Source of the DNA: Neckera pumila
Lineage: Eukaryota > Streptophyta > Bryopsida > Hypnales > Neckeraceae
NCBI GenBank assembly: GCA_963969595.1
Contig: OZ018418.1
Coordinates: 3,973,001-4,037,000, forward strand
DNA length: 64,000 nt
Direction of reading: 5' to 3'
Shown piece after piece: positions 12,001 to 24,318 of this stretch. The translations under genes and the position numbers were made by a program. Under the pieces are notes generated by a model, which worked only from the letters and a program-made list of their open reading frames with translations, did not search any database and was not told the DNA's origin. The first letter of the stretch is position 1, and every line of letters starts with the position of its first letter.

Positions 12001-12614
12001 ACATTGAAGTTCATTTTGTTGAGGGTGTTCACATGTCCCAAGAGGTCAATGAGAGCCCATGAACATGCATCTCAGGATTTACATAAAATGTAAATACGGA
12101 TCAGTATATAGCCTGTGATGCATAATGGTAGGCATAACTTTGGAAGATATCCAGATACCTTGAAGTTCAAGCACCTAAGTGTGCTGTGAAACCCCCGAGA
12201 GGTCAATTGCACTCAAACTTGTATGTCACGGACAATATGAACTTTGAATGATGCTCCATGTTTGAATGCAGGTTCCAAAGGTGGCAAGTGAAGATGAATA
12301 TTGACAACAGTAAGTGGCAATGAAAAAAAAGTCTTGCAACATTGTAGTAATCCCACAGGAGATCAAGTACAATAAAAGAAAGAATAGCAAAAGAAAAGAA
12401 CGTGGACATTTGCTACAACTACAACATGGGATTTGGAAGGTGCCCTTGAGGAATTGTAATAAGAACCGCACATTCTGATATTTTTGAATAAAATAAACCC
12501 ATCCTAGTCACAACAGCTTCCACTACCAGCACTAGTAACTTCTGTAAAAGACATAAAGAACCATTTATCAAAGAAATGAACTGTGTCATTATGAAGCCGA
12601 ACAAAATAAACCAT

Positions 12615-12680
12615 CGGGAAATATCCCGATAGCCCTGCCATGGTCACAGTGAACAAAGGAAAGCATCGGGAAATCTCCCG
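12615..12680. repeat. Two palindromes 3' of the transposase-like gene
   Basis: Near-perfect copies CGGGAAATATCCCG (12615-12628) and CGGGAAATCTCCCG (12667-12680), each preceded by CAT, lie 52 bp apart. They sit within about 140 bp past the 3' end of the minus-strand transposase-like gene. Confidence 0.85.
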
Positions 12681-12748
12681 GTAGTCGTGGTAGACCACGA
12701 GACGTTAGTCGATCAGGAGTTCACCTTGTTTGCCCTATTCAAATTCGC

Positions 12749-15700
12749 CTAGGCAGCCTCTCTGCTTTTCTTAGGAATAGTACGTGATTTTGGGTTCACT
12801 TTCTTGGACCAATTAGCGTACAATGCACAAGATGCGTCCACCCAAGTGGGAGGCCTGTTCTCCACAACCCATTTTTCGTACCAACAATTATGGTACATCA
12901 ATTCCAAGTTACTTTCAGAATTATCTGGTCGCCAATACTGGAGCATGAACTTTCCATTATTCTCATGTCCTTCCTCTCTGCAGACATTGGACAGTGCTCT
13001 TCCTTGCCAGATAGTACATACTAAGGGGTCCTCAAGTCTAAGCTGTACCCATGAACCCGGTCAAATATCAACCCAAGGATTAAAGCTTTCCCTTGGCGCC
13101 TCATTTGCGGGTCCGCAATAAGGTTCAAATTCTTCTTTTTCTGGAACCATGTCGACAGGGTTGATGGTCGGCCGCTGGCCAACGGATTCCTGCAACCTCC
13201 TACTGTACTTTGGCCAAAAGCCTTCCACCAATTTCGAAGGGCAGTTGGGAAGGGACTCCTTGAGCTCCCGCAACACACATTTCCAGTAATCAACATACGG
13301 CGCAAAGGCGGCCGCAAACCCCTTGCATTTGGACATTCTGTTTCGCCAATACTCAATGTACTTCTCGATTTCTAACAGAATCAAACCCTTGCTTAAGGTC
13401 GCTTTCCTTGCTGCCTCCACTGCCTTCTCTTGATTTCCCATGGCTTTCGCAACTTCGCTAACCCACATAGGCTTGAAAGGAACAGGCTTAGGGCAACCTC
13501 GAGGGAGTGTCGCATGACCCATGCGGTCTTTCTTCCACAGGCATCAAGAAGATGTATCTGATGGTAGCCACTGTGAATCTACTGCAGACTTTTTGTACTT
13601 CATGACGGGGATTCCATCTCTATCCACGTAGAACCGAAAAAGGTGCATCTCCCCTAAACCAATTAGTTTAGCCGTGCCACTGCACAGGTATCCCTTCACG
13701 AAGGACTTGAAATCCGCCACCTCTTGGATGAATTCGGGCATGAATGACAATTCCTGGGACTCCATGAACAACTTCATGAGGTCTGCGACAACAAATGTAT
13801 TCTTGCTCTTTAAAGCCTTCGAGAGGTGGCTAAAATACACATCAATATCTTTGTGAGTATGTCCAACTAAAAGGAAACCGACCTGAATTTCCTTGAAGAC
13901 TCCTCGCGCAATAAGCAAAGACAAGAACGCCATGAGGTACTGGTTCTTGTTATCCTTGGCGGAGTTGTCAAGCTGAAGATAGAGCTTGCTAGGAAGGGGA
14001 CTAGATCCACGTCGACCTTCCTGTGGAATCAATTTCAAGGCGTCTATACATTGAGATTTCCCTTTGAGTAGCGCGTCAAACATTGCATTTGCAGGTGGAT
14101 AGGGAAAGAGGTCGCCCGTCTCCCGAATTGGTGGACCTTCAAGTCGCCTAAATAGTCTAGCCACCAATGAAATGGTGAAGTTTGAGTCCCCCGGCCAGCA
14201 GGCTGGTGCATAATGCGCATACGCACCATCGGCATGACCATAAGCCACCATTCCAGTTATACTCATGGGAAGCTGACCCAAACCTTGTATAGCCTTGGTC
14301 GTCATCCGCATTCTTGGAAGAGCCGTCTTCCTTGTGTCCATCTTGTCATGAATAACGCACAATACCTCTTGAAGGTTCCTCCTTGATTCCTCACGGTATG
14401 AAGTATACAGGCAATGGCAGGATGCTTGATGATTAAGGTGTTCTGTTTGTTGCCTCATGAATTCCACGAAGTCCGAACTCCCTTTTGGTGATTTCAGAAA
14501 GAACTGCTGTAGTTCATCGTATTTCGTACACTTCGCAAAAGAGCTACCAACAGGCTTAATCGAGACGTTGTTGAAGTGCTCTTTCTTTATTCTACTAACC
14601 GTTGCTTGGCTCACTGGAGGAAGGCCATACTCCACATTTAACTGCGATTTCCAAAAAACAGAAGCACAAGCCGCAGAGGCAGTAACACGATGAGAACTGA
14701 TAAACGAAAAGGAGCAAAGAGAACAGCAGCAATGAGGACAATTGATTACAGGGATCAACAACAGGATATCTCCCGCTGAGTAGATGAGTGCATTCAAGTC
14801 CTATAGTGAAACGTATGAAGAGCTATTCAAATGAGAGAACCATCCAAATGAAGTACCCATGGAGTACTGTGTCCTGGAGATGTCCAGCAGAGGGAAAACT
14901 CTTAGTGAAGGCCCTATACAAAAGTTCAACGGGATATATCCCGTTGACGTAGTAGTCCGACAAACCCAACAATAATAAAAAACAACAGAAGGACAGTTCA
15001 TGGAACTACCTCATTGGCATTCGCATGAACGCGCTTCCAGTTGTTCCCAACAGGCAGGAACTTTAGAGTGTCCACTCTCCCATTTCCAATGCACCGCATT
15101 TGGTGCGGCATCTGGTCAGCAGTGCTGTCGATGATCGCTTTCATTGTACCAGTGACTTGCACCGTTTGAAGTCGAGGCCGCTTAACCCCTTTGTTCCCGT
15201 GCGTAGATGAAAGAATGCCTTCCTTGTACTTGTCAATGTAATTGTGATAGGTCAACTTCAGTATTCCGTGAATAATGTACCACACTGGGGCACAGACTTC
15301 CACTTCTTCCAGCGTAAAGTATTTCCGCTTCCTTGTCCACTCCATAGTATACAATTGTCCACCAACTACAATTCCATACTCTCGACACTCTTCAAATGGT
15401 TTCGAGAAGTATCTTTGCTTAACCTTCAGCGATTTCTCACGTTGATAAAGTTGGCAACAATGATTATTGCAGCAGTTCTGCGAGCTTATCTTCTGAATTT
15501 CGAAGTCCGTCATCTTCCGCGTGAACTGTGTCTCCTTTTCACTGAGGGAGGGTTGACGAACTATGAAACAATAGGGTGCCTTATGTCTTCCACCCAAATA
15601 GGCTAGCGGATCTGGTACATCAGGGAAGGTGAAGAAGTGGTCGACTATATCCTTCAAGCACTGACCACTAGGGAACCAGCAATTGGAAAGGGGCCACCGA

Positions 15701-15883
15701 GCATGGGTCATAATCATGTCTGAGTTACCACCAAAATCGTCAAGGACTGTCACACCTACGTAGCCTTCACCGAGGGTAGAACTCTGGAAATAATCATCCG
15801 CCCTCCAGCAAATAATTCGACCGGACGATTGAAGAACACCAAAGGAATCTAGTTCATGCATCTTGTCGTAGCACAGAAAGTAC
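12749..15883 (-). pseudogene. DUF7869-type transposase-like protein, main part
   Basis: Reading down from 15883: an exon of about 295 codons (to about 14998), an intron of roughly 300 bp holding two palindromes, then one frame from about 14700 to TAG/TAA near 12749. The core LQLDNSAKDNKN, then GVF.E...GFLLVGHTHKDIDVYFS (about 13810-13990), matches the DUF7869 region found in plant and animal transposon-borne proteins. Its Asp/His-rich motifs fit a nuclease-type active site, though that is family-level inference. TGA at 13544-13546 and TGA at 13061-13063 interrupt the frame, which continues in phase after both; each is CGA to TGA. The N-terminal part is at 19760-20221, separated by a nested element. 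Probably the giant element's own transposase. Confidence 0.6.
14763..14943. repeat. Two palindromes in the intron of the transposase-like gene
   Basis: AGGATATCTCCCG at 14763-14775 and CGGGATATATCCCG at 14930-14943, the latter with perfect CAA/TTG flanks, fall in the non-coding gap between the two main coding blocks of the minus-strand gene. Confidence 0.85.
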
Positions 15884-18800
15884 AAAATCCTTCTCTAAGG
15901 CCTTAATGAACCCTAAAGTGACTCGTGTATCGTTCCGCAGAGATCTCGGTGAAATTCTACTAAGTGGCCGGAATGCAGTGAATTGGTATCCCAAAACAAA
16001 CCCCAAGTACTAGTCTAGACCGAATCTAGCTCCAGTTATCCAAAACCGGAAACTCCTTTCCCGATTATATATCCCGTCTAGAGTATGTAACTATATGTAA
16101 TAAATTCGAGTTTAACCTCTGGACCAAGAGGGATCTGCAACTTTGGGCTTCAAGAAGGAAGCTTAACTCCTACCCTCCGAGTTTTAATGTGTCAGAAGAT
16201 CCACGATATAAACTTCAAAAGAAAACTTTGACAAGAACAACGAGAAAGAGACCGTCCTCACAACTAGACCGGATGGGCTACGCAGGCTAGCAGGTCACGC
16301 AAGAAATTCTGGATTCTCCTAACAATTACTATAATGACAGATTACAGGACAATCCACGGCCTAGGTAGAAAAGGGGCGTTAGGAATAAATGAGAGAGCTA
16401 TAATACTTCTTGACAAAAACAACTTCTTGACAAAAGCCAGCTCTAATCCAAGCAAGGAAATCCTATTGTATCATGTCTAACACGCAATCTCTCTAGGGAC
16501 TAGATACTTCTTGTATCCGGGTTTCACTTCCTCCTTACCCAAATCTGCACGATCTCACTGCTCTCACAATAACACAGACAAGTGCTAAAAGGTACAGCTC
16601 ACAATTGTAAATTGAAAAACTCCAACGGTATTTGCAGAAAATTGGGAATACAAAGTATGGAAAATGCTATCCGGATCAAACCTAAAATCCGCCTTTAAAT
16701 ACTAAACTACACCTCAAACTCAAAAAGCACATAAGGTTAAATACAGCTAATGGAATGACACGTTTCATTCTTAACTTCATGTCTAATTTAGGTAACTTAA
16801 GCTACAGTCAAAAAGCTCCCACTAAAAGTGGATCTTAGATCCTAAAAATCCAAAATCAACTTGAGTCCTGACTCCTTCTAAACTAAAAATATACCTTACA
16901 CATCTACTTGTCAAAATTAGGCATGCAGCCCTACAGTCACTATCAAAACCTTCACCTACTTCCTAATCTTCTTAACTGAAAAAAACCCCGCCTTTGCTGG
17001 TCCCTTCCGGGTCAAGGGCTTCTTTCTAGTCTGCGGTCTGGCAGTTTGTTTGGACCGGGCTTTGGCCTTCTCTCTGGCCGCCTTCGCTTTTGTCGCTCGG
17101 GTCTTTGCCAAGGCCTGGTCGGGATCCGAATAAGGTTCAGAATCCTGGTCGGAACCGCATTTCTCTTCATCATAGTCGGAATCCTCTTCTTCTTCCTCCT
17201 CCTCCTGAACCTTGATGAATTTCTTCTTGGCCGACTGTGGCTCAGAAACCTTTCTCTTATGCGGGACTAGAGCAGGCCTTGCTATCTTGCTCTGAGGTGT
17301 TGCATCTCCTCCAGCCGGTTTTCTGATTAGGCCCTTACTCGGTGAGCCGGATGAAGTGCCGCGACCGGCTCCAGTCTCTGTCTTCACCACGGACTGCATC
17401 AGGGTCGTCATCTTCCCTGCATCTTCAAACTGCACCTTCTTTCCAGGAGTCTTGGGAAAAAAACTTGGAGGGTGAGAGGGCACTGATCTGCTTCGCCTTG
17501 GCACTTTCCTCTGGAATGGACCCTCCTGGTCCGGTTGCCGGTTCCGGTCCTTGTGCCTTTGCTGGATCCGGTCCTGTCAACTTCGTGATCTCCAAATCAT
17601 CATCCTCCGGATCCGGGTCGGTGACTTTGGTGATCTCCACCTCAGTCTCCTGCACCTGACTTGTCTTGGCTTCCTGTTGCTCCTGTGGTACAGGTAGGTT
17701 TGGTTGCTCGTGAGAAGTCTCACCTTTACCCTTGTCCTCTGCTATTGGCTGCTGAACTGGTTCGTGATTTGGTTCTGGTCACGGTGTAGAATCACTTCGA
17801 GGGTTTACCTCGCGCATCACTTCTCACAACTGCTCCAGTGTGGACTCCATCTTCTTGTGATAAGTCACCATAGCCAGTATGAGCTTCTAATGCAGCTGTC
17901 GTCCTTCCACCATTACTTGTTGGTCAAACAAGTTAGCCTTGTTGACAACTTCACTCGGATGGGTGATGAATTCCCGGATTCGGGAAATGGTGTCTTGCGT
18001 CTGCTTGGAGAACGTTTTCTCCTTCTCCACCTCTTCTGTTTTCTGGCGCAACTCCTATTTAAGAGTGGCCACTTGGTCGGAAAGCTTTGCCAATTCTTCC
18101 TTGTTTTCACTCTTCTCCTTCTCTTGGGTAAGCCGTATTACCCGGGTTAAGGCTTGAGCTGGGTGGACGGTGCCCACTGTGGCGCAGATGGTCTGCAGCG
18201 CCCCTCGCTCTATCGCGTACCGGTTCCTGAAGTCGCTCAATTCTCGGGTGATTCTCTCTAGCGGCTCGTCTCTTCAGACCGGATCGGTATCCTTGGTCTG
18301 CTCTTTCTCTACCTGACCCTTTCCTCTCGTTTCCTCACCCTTATCATCATCCTCACTCTCATCCTCATCCTCACTCTCATCCTCATCATCCTCAGATTTG
18401 CTCTACTCATCCTCATTATTTCCCTCATCTGAGGATTCTTCCTCATTTCCGGTCTCAGGATCTAAGTCCGGAACTTCAAACTCTACCAGGGCAGCAGCGG
18501 CTTCATACTCTACCTCTTCCTCTTTTGTCATCACCCCCTCAGAATGATATAGATGAAACAGGAACGGACAGATGGTGGAAGGCTTGGCCTTCCAAATATT
18601 ATTCACCATTTTCAGTACTTGGTCCTGGATGACCACTCCCCAATCTACTTTCCGGTCTCCAGACAATGCACCAAATATTGTATTGGCTAATGTCAAAGAA
18701 ACTCGGCTTAGCCTTTCCGGGTTGAGAATGGCCAAGACATACTGTAACAACCGCTTCTCTCTCTGATTGATATAATCGGTGACTTAGAACCCGTCTTTCT

Positions 18801-19728
18801 TACTAATTGGGTTTCGGAACTTACCCACCGTATACTTGTGTTTCTGGGATGCACTTCCATCGCCTTCCTCGCCAAATAGATAGACCTTCCTCCACATGTC
18901 CGCCGTCCATCGCTTGGGCTTTGCACGGATTGTGGTCGCGGCGCGAGTTGGCGCTCCAGGCCTCAATTCCGCCACTATTGCTTTGCTTCTGAAGTCCCAT
19001 GGTCGGATCAGGAACCCAGCGCACCCCATTTGCTCCAGGTCTTCCTTCAGATCTGCCAGCTCCAGCTCCTCCTTAGGCAATCGTGGCGTCACATACCGGA
19101 GCAAGATGGTGGCTCCCCCACTCTGACTTGCAGCCATCTCTCCTTCCGTTAGGATGCGGCCGGTCTACTCTCGGAAATCGGAAAAAGAGTGGTCCTCACG
19201 CCTCTCTCTTTCTCTCTTTCAGCTATGCAAACCCTAACGCTAAGCTGGGATGCTAGCAGACCTCTCTCTTGCGCTTAATGTTCCTCAAGTACTCTCTTCC
19301 GCAGTCCGTCAACTCAAAACCCATATTGATGCTCAGACCGGAAACCAGTAATGGTGCACGTTGCTACAACTTTCAGTCAGGGTAGGAAAATGTAAGTGAC
19401 CAGTCTCTGGACAGATGGGGTTTAAGAGAGCCAATCCCAACTGCTCTTAATGATTCCCCTAATCCAGGCTTTGCCCGTTAAACCTGCCCATTTAAGATTT
19501 CCGTTTACTAATGATTAGAACGTTCCCGTAGTTCCCTAGGGTTAAGTAGGTCATCGTTGGATACCGGTTCCTGTTACCCCTTTCCTGATTCAAACTAGGC
19601 AAATTCGAACTCCAATTCCTTGTTTTCGGTACATTTGGTTAGCCTTTACATCGATTCCTGATCAGTCTACTTCCGGGTTCCGGTTCTAAACATTAAACGG
19701 TCTATAACTATCTTAAAATCAAAAAAAT
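15884..19728 (-). mobile_element. Unclassified element with gag-like protein, copy 2, nested
   Basis: It lies between two GTAC tetranucleotides (15880-15883 and 19729-19732) and splits the DUF7869-type gene: coding sequence resumes on both sides. On its own sense strand it begins with an A+T-rich run (ATTTTTTTG) and ends GCCTTAGAGAAGGATTTT. It is 3,845 bp long and has a ~590-bp leader, a decayed gag-like frame and a ~1.07-kb 3' region with a TATTTAAAGG box. No long terminal repeats or polymerase are seen. Being inside the giant element, it is younger than that insertion. Confidence 0.6.
16956..19137 (-). pseudogene. Gag-like protein of copy 2, decayed
   Basis: Starts MAASQSGG at 19137. The N-terminal domain matches copy 1 and copy 3 (LKEDLEQMGC.GFL.RPW, KRWTADMWRKVY, KF.NP.SKKDGF, TLANTIFGALSG...DWG, FLFHLYH). 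A Glu/Asp-rich linker (about 18300-18480), a helical region (about 17900-18250), a Pro/Glu-rich stretch and a very basic C-terminus (about 16956-17100) follow. Stops include TAA at 18784-18786 (from CAA) and TAG at 18403-18405, with several more beyond. The frame shifts at a seven-A run on the plus strand (17457-17463), after which the basic domain is read. A basic tail would suit nucleic-acid binding by a capsid-like protein; this is inference. Confidence 0.6.
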
Positions 19729-19759
19729 GTACTGCTAAGAAGAATATTATTTCTTCGTT

Positions 19760-20221
19760 TTAGTAAAAGTGGATTTTCAGGTTCCGATATCCCTCTAGGC
19801 CGATCCAATCTTCCTGAGGAATGAATGGGCTTCCGTCGACATACGGATCCGCAATGACCTTCACCACATCGGCTGCCCTCCACAACATTGTTCTGTTTTG
19901 AACTTCCCCCAGCGTACTCAGACCTCTCTGGTAGGGAGAAACCCTGATATGTTGAGCTTCTGGGACAACCAATGAAGGCCTTACGAGAACAAATACCCAC
20001 GGCTTGACCGGGATCAGCACACCCAGCCACTCGCCGTGAGGACGGGCCTCCACAACCGAATCCACTCCAACTTCTCCAAAATCCGGTAGGGAAAGCCTCA
20101 CTACGTCACCATCGCTTAGCGGAGCAGTTCTTGCAGTAGATTCTTGAGAACCAGCGTCCCCGGCTGATTCGCCAACATATGTAGTGATGGCATCATGAAA
20201 TAAATCAGAGTACGAATCCAT
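19760..20221 (-). pseudogene. N-terminal part of the DUF7869-type transposase-like gene
   Basis: ATG at 20219-20221 opens a 153-codon frame (MDSYSDLFHD...) ending at TAA 19760-19762. It lies upstream of, and on the same strand as, the main transposase-like block, separated from it only by the nested element. Past the stop the DNA encodes a hydrophobic run ending at the insertion point. The reading phase differs by one base from the YFLCYDK frame on the far side, so either a small intron or an indel is involved. The segment is mixed beta-like with an acidic N-terminus and no recognised motif. Palindromes lie about 400-560 bp upstream, in the presumed promoter. Confidence 0.45.
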
Positions 20222-20621
20222 TGTCTTTGACGCACTGAATCTAGGAACCTTATAGTGGCAGAAACGTAATGAAGAGTGAATCTGGAGACGAAGATTCCAG
20301 AATATCAGTCCACATTGTAATTATGATTGGACTTCGATAGGGAAAGTAGATATGTTGATTTATCCCTTGACCTAGTTATATGTGAAGTTTGCGCCGTTGG
20401 TCGAGGTGGAGTGGGGTTGCACTACTACGTTACAAAAAAAAGAATGAATTAGAGTACAAATGGAATATTGTCTTTCGGAATATGGAACTTCAGAACCCAA
20501 CGATCGACGAGATCGGAAGGTCACATCACAGAACAATTTTATCGATCGATTTGATGCAACGGTACATATTACCATGTACAGTATCCACTGTTGACCAATT
20601 GAAATGTTTTCATGGAAACAG

Positions 20622-20789
20622 CGGGATATCTCCCGCTGAGAACAATGGGATACCTCTCTCTGGGAACAACGGGATATCTCCCGCTGGGAGGAACAGGATA
20701 ATTCTCGCTGGAAACAACGGGATATCTCCCGCTGAGATCAACGGATGACTTCTATTTGTATGTTCTTAACAGTGGGATATTTCCTGATG
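20622..20789. repeat. Palindrome cluster upstream of the transposase-like gene
   Basis: Three perfect-core copies of CGGGATATCTCCCG (20622-20635, 20670-20683, 20718-20731) alternate with decayed copies near 20646-20661, 20694-20710 and 20773-20789, at roughly 24-bp steps. Most are followed by CTG(A/G)G. The cluster lies 5' of the minus-strand start codon at 20221, so a regulatory or transposase-binding role is plausible. Confidence 0.85.
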
Positions 20790-22340
20790 TTTTGAACGAC
20801 AAACAGGAGATTATCAATTGTCGTAGCTGCACGGATCCGATATACAGCATTCACTATGTATTATAGTCTGTACTCGTAGTCGACGGTTGTATACAGTACA
20901 AGAGGCAGACGACTACACTATTATGTCTTACGACTTCGTTGCTTTCGCCACTGACGGAATGACCAGGACTGTCCTACACTGAAGAAAACAACATTATAAA
21001 CTGCCATTGCTAGCGGTATGCACAGTGCCGCTTACAGCACTGTGCCCAGCAAACGGTTCTGCGCACATTCTGCACTACTTCGGCATTGCAGGCACTTATC
21101 CTCTTTCACCAATTAGCACTCATGTGATACGCAACTAATGCTTAAGTATCAAACTCAAAGGACCTGATGTGTGGACAATCAAATCATTGTAGAAGGTGAC
21201 CTTCCAGCCATTCCTCATTGCTGGTATCACTTGCCCGATCATTATTCCTTCACAACTTCTATATTGTCCTGAAAACACTGAGCTGCTCGTGAAAGTTGGA
21301 ATCGCAAGTAATAAGATTTGAAGAATTCATACCTAGAGAGGAAATGCAAGACTACGACAGATCCACAAGCTCCATACAATCTAAGAACGCTGCCAATTAA
21401 CGAAAGATAGGTGTCCAGACTCCTCGACCGCCACTGCTCGTTCACGTGCACCTGGGAAAAAGAAGGAAACTCGGTTGGGGATTCAACATATTGTCGGAGG
21501 TCCTGTTTCCTGCTTTCACTTGGATAGGGTCCACCTACATGTTCATTAGCACGTGCACTCTTCAAAGCCGTGCACCAATGTGTCCAGGTAGAATCTTAAG
21601 ATGCGGTCATGCTTGCGGAATGTTGACTGCGTTCTCGTTCGTCTCGATTCCTTCAATGCAGAACTTTCGCATACTCACACCTGAGTTAATGTGCACGTAA
21701 TTTGGGTCCTGGGAGATTTTCGAGGGGATATGTGCGGCATTTGAATTCGAATCTAATTGAGATTCCAGAACCCTGCAGCATTCACTACGGCTGTTAAGGA
21801 CCCATTGAAGCTCCAAGCTTGGCATTTCTCGGGAACCGGACTCAACATTTACCACTCTGACTAGCATTCTTGCGTCCGTAATCTTTCCGGTGCTGTCTTG
21901 AATAAACCGACTGCCTTTCTAACTTTGAAGATGCCGCACCCTGACATTTTCATTCCGGCAATACATCTGTTGTTTACATTTGTGGAGGTCGTTGGATTCA
22001 CTGTTCAATGCATTTCAACTTCAAATATTCGTAACGAATTCCACCAAGGTCAAAGACATATTAACGAACTTGGCTTACAGTCATGGCAATCCAATTTGGA
22101 AAATAAAAAATTTAACTAAAAATTGTTTCAAGGAATTATCCTTCCTCGACATCATTATAGTCAAAAAGCTCGTACGTGGTCGCTACAAGAGCAGACTAAC
22201 TTACTCAACCTGTTCAATTACACTAAACAAACAGATTAATGACTTCACAAAGCACATCCACTAGTCTTCATAGACATTCATAGGACAACATAGAGTTACC
22301 ACACACTTAATTATTCCATGTCATGTGCCTTGCCCGCATT
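20790..22340. other. Stretch without a recognised gene
   Basis: Several frames of 80-107 codons exist on both strands, for example 21242-21565 minus, but none shows a family motif or convincing exon structure. GC content is higher than in the AT-rich regions to the right, similar to the coding parts of the giant element, so an undetected exon is possible. Confidence 0.35.
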
Positions 22341-22358
22341 CAATGCTAGGGTTTCAAG

Positions 22359-22392
22359 GTTTAGGGTTTAGGGTTTAGGGTTAGGGTTTAGG
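22359..22392 (+). repeat. Interstitial telomere-like repeat, cluster 1
   Basis: About four and a half tandem copies of TTTAGGG with one shortened TTAGGG unit, followed by decaying variants. This is the plant-type telomere repeat. Confidence 0.85.
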
Positions 22393-22602
22393 ATTTCAAG
22401 ACTTCCAGTTTAAGGTTCGGGTTTCTACATTCAGGTTCATTGAGTTCAAGATTAAGGTTTTCTAACATATTCGGAACAATTGTAAACGTACTCCAGTTTA
22501 GGGTCAGTGGGTTTGTTTTGCTTAATAATGTGAACTTCACTAATTTTTGGTTGCTACATGGCTTGGTGTGATTTCTATTAAACTAAAAGCTTCAGTATTC
22601 CC

Positions 22603-22915
22603 TTCTAACATACTTAGTATCAGCTTAGTGGGTGGGTGGGTGGTACAAAAAATATAAGGAAGTTCAACATCTTTTCTTAGTTTGCCCATACATTTTACAG
22701 TACCTGGTTTTAGAATTTATCTTTTATAATACCTATGAAGACAAATATATATATATATTCTAACATATTTAGCATAGGCTTAGTAGGTGGGTGGGTGGGT
22801 GGGACAAAAAATAAAAGGAAGTTGAAAATCTTTTTTTTGTCCATACATTTTACAATATCTAAAACCATAGTATTAAAATTTATCTTTTTCAATATCTATA
22901 AAGACAAATATTTAT
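22603..22915. repeat. Tandem duplication, unit about 155 bp
   Basis: The block TTCTAACATA, then a GGTGGGTGGGTGG run, an AGGAAGTT box, a CCATACATTTTACA box and an AAGACAAATAT box occurs twice head to tail, with diverged copies meeting near 22757. No gene is seen. Confidence 0.7.
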
Positions 22916-22994
22916 ATTCATTTATAGAGATGACCGGCATGTAATTCCATTTTATTATTCTTTTCCTTCAATCTTCATAAGTTTTAAACTTTTG

Positions 22995-23542
22995 TTAACC
23001 CCTAAAAGCCCAAGGGGTTTGGACAAAATACAAATATGTTATAAAATAAAATTTCTAAAACTTTTTTGAAGTTTGCATTAAAGAAGATAATGTAAAGCAC
23101 AAAAAGTAGAAAGCATCCGTACAGTCAAATTTATAAAATTATTTTTAGATTTATCTATAATGAATTTTGAAGATATGACTTCAAAAATTCATAAAAAATA
23201 CAATTTTTGTTTTTAGCATTTGAATTTTTTTTTGATTGGTCAAATTGTGGTTTCTATTGATTTGTGAAAAAATGCATGAGATCTACTAATGAGAATACCA
23301 ATACTTTCCCCAAATAGTACATTTTTCAACACTAGACAAATTTAGACACTTTGTGCTATTTCCCTTTTAATTTTTGTTTGACCGTAGCAATCTGAGTTTT
23401 GAATATGAATATTGCTAAACAACCCAATCTTTTGAAGAAAAAAAAAAAAAGAACTTGAAAAAAAGAAGAATTCGCCCAGAAATTTGGACTACAGTTGGCC
23501 TGCAACCATAAAATGGTCACTCGAGCGCTTACTAGGGGTTAA
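22995..23542. mobile_element. TTAA-flanked MITE-like element, copy 2
   Basis: TTAA at 22995-22998 is followed by CCCCTAAAAG; the far end is CTAGGGG followed by TTAA at 23539-23542. The 540-bp interior is AT-rich and non-coding. Termini match the copy at 3853-4782 (CCCCTAAAG). It sits between the two interstitial telomere-like clusters. Confidence 0.55.
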
Positions 23543-23603
23543 GAAAATTGTCTCCAAATTTTTGTTAAGTATCCAAACCAAAAAAAGGGTTTACGGTCAG
23601 TGC

Positions 23604-23675
23604 TTAGGGTTTAGGGTTTAGGGTTAGGGATTAGGTTTAGGATTTAGGATTAGGGTTGAGGGTTGAGGGTTTTGG
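23604..23675 (+). repeat. Interstitial telomere-like repeat, cluster 2
   Basis: Begins with three TTTAGGG-type units and decays into GATTTAGG and GGTTGAGG variants. It is in the same orientation as cluster 1, about 1.2 kb away, with the TTAA-flanked MITE between them. Confidence 0.75.
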
Positions 23676-24318
23676 TGGTTTAGGGTTTCCAAAATCTGGT
23701 TCCAGGAATTGAAGATTGAGGTTGCTGAACATTTCTGCAACTACTATATACATACTCGGGTCTTCTATTCGGTTTAATGTATCAAAAATAGCTTTTAGTC
23801 GAAAGGGTATAGGGAGCCAGGTTTCTTTCCAAGATATTTATTTCAGGTTTTGTGATTTTGACTGCACGTATTTTCTTTATTAAGTATTTTCTTTCTTTCA
23901 TTTATGAACTCAAAAAACATGTTATAGTTTTCCAATGTTCAAAGATGCATTTCAATGATTCTTCTACCTCCTTAATGATCAAAGTAAGGATTCTGTTAAA
24001 TCTAAGATCATTTTGTTGTTGTATACATTGAGGAGGGCTATTATTAAATAATGTGAGCACTTCTATGATTTATTATAGTACTTAATTTTTATAAGTCTTT
24101 GAATCTCCTATGTAACTTTTTTTTATGTAGTAAATTATTGGATTGTACTTCTCCAATTTGTTTTGGAAGGAGTGCAAGAATGTAGAAGGATTCATTGGTA
24201 CTACCTTTTCAAAAATGAAATTAGTTTTCTCATATTTGTTGAATATCCTTCATATATAATCGAGGACATTCACATTGATTAAATGATTTTATTTAAATGT
24301 GAACATTATGCTTCATAT

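Noticed and set aside
20622..20789. Regularly spaced palindromes as a CRISPR-like array
   Set aside because: Steps are about 24 bp with almost no spacer, copies are dispersed across 47 kb, and the context is eukaryotic with introns.
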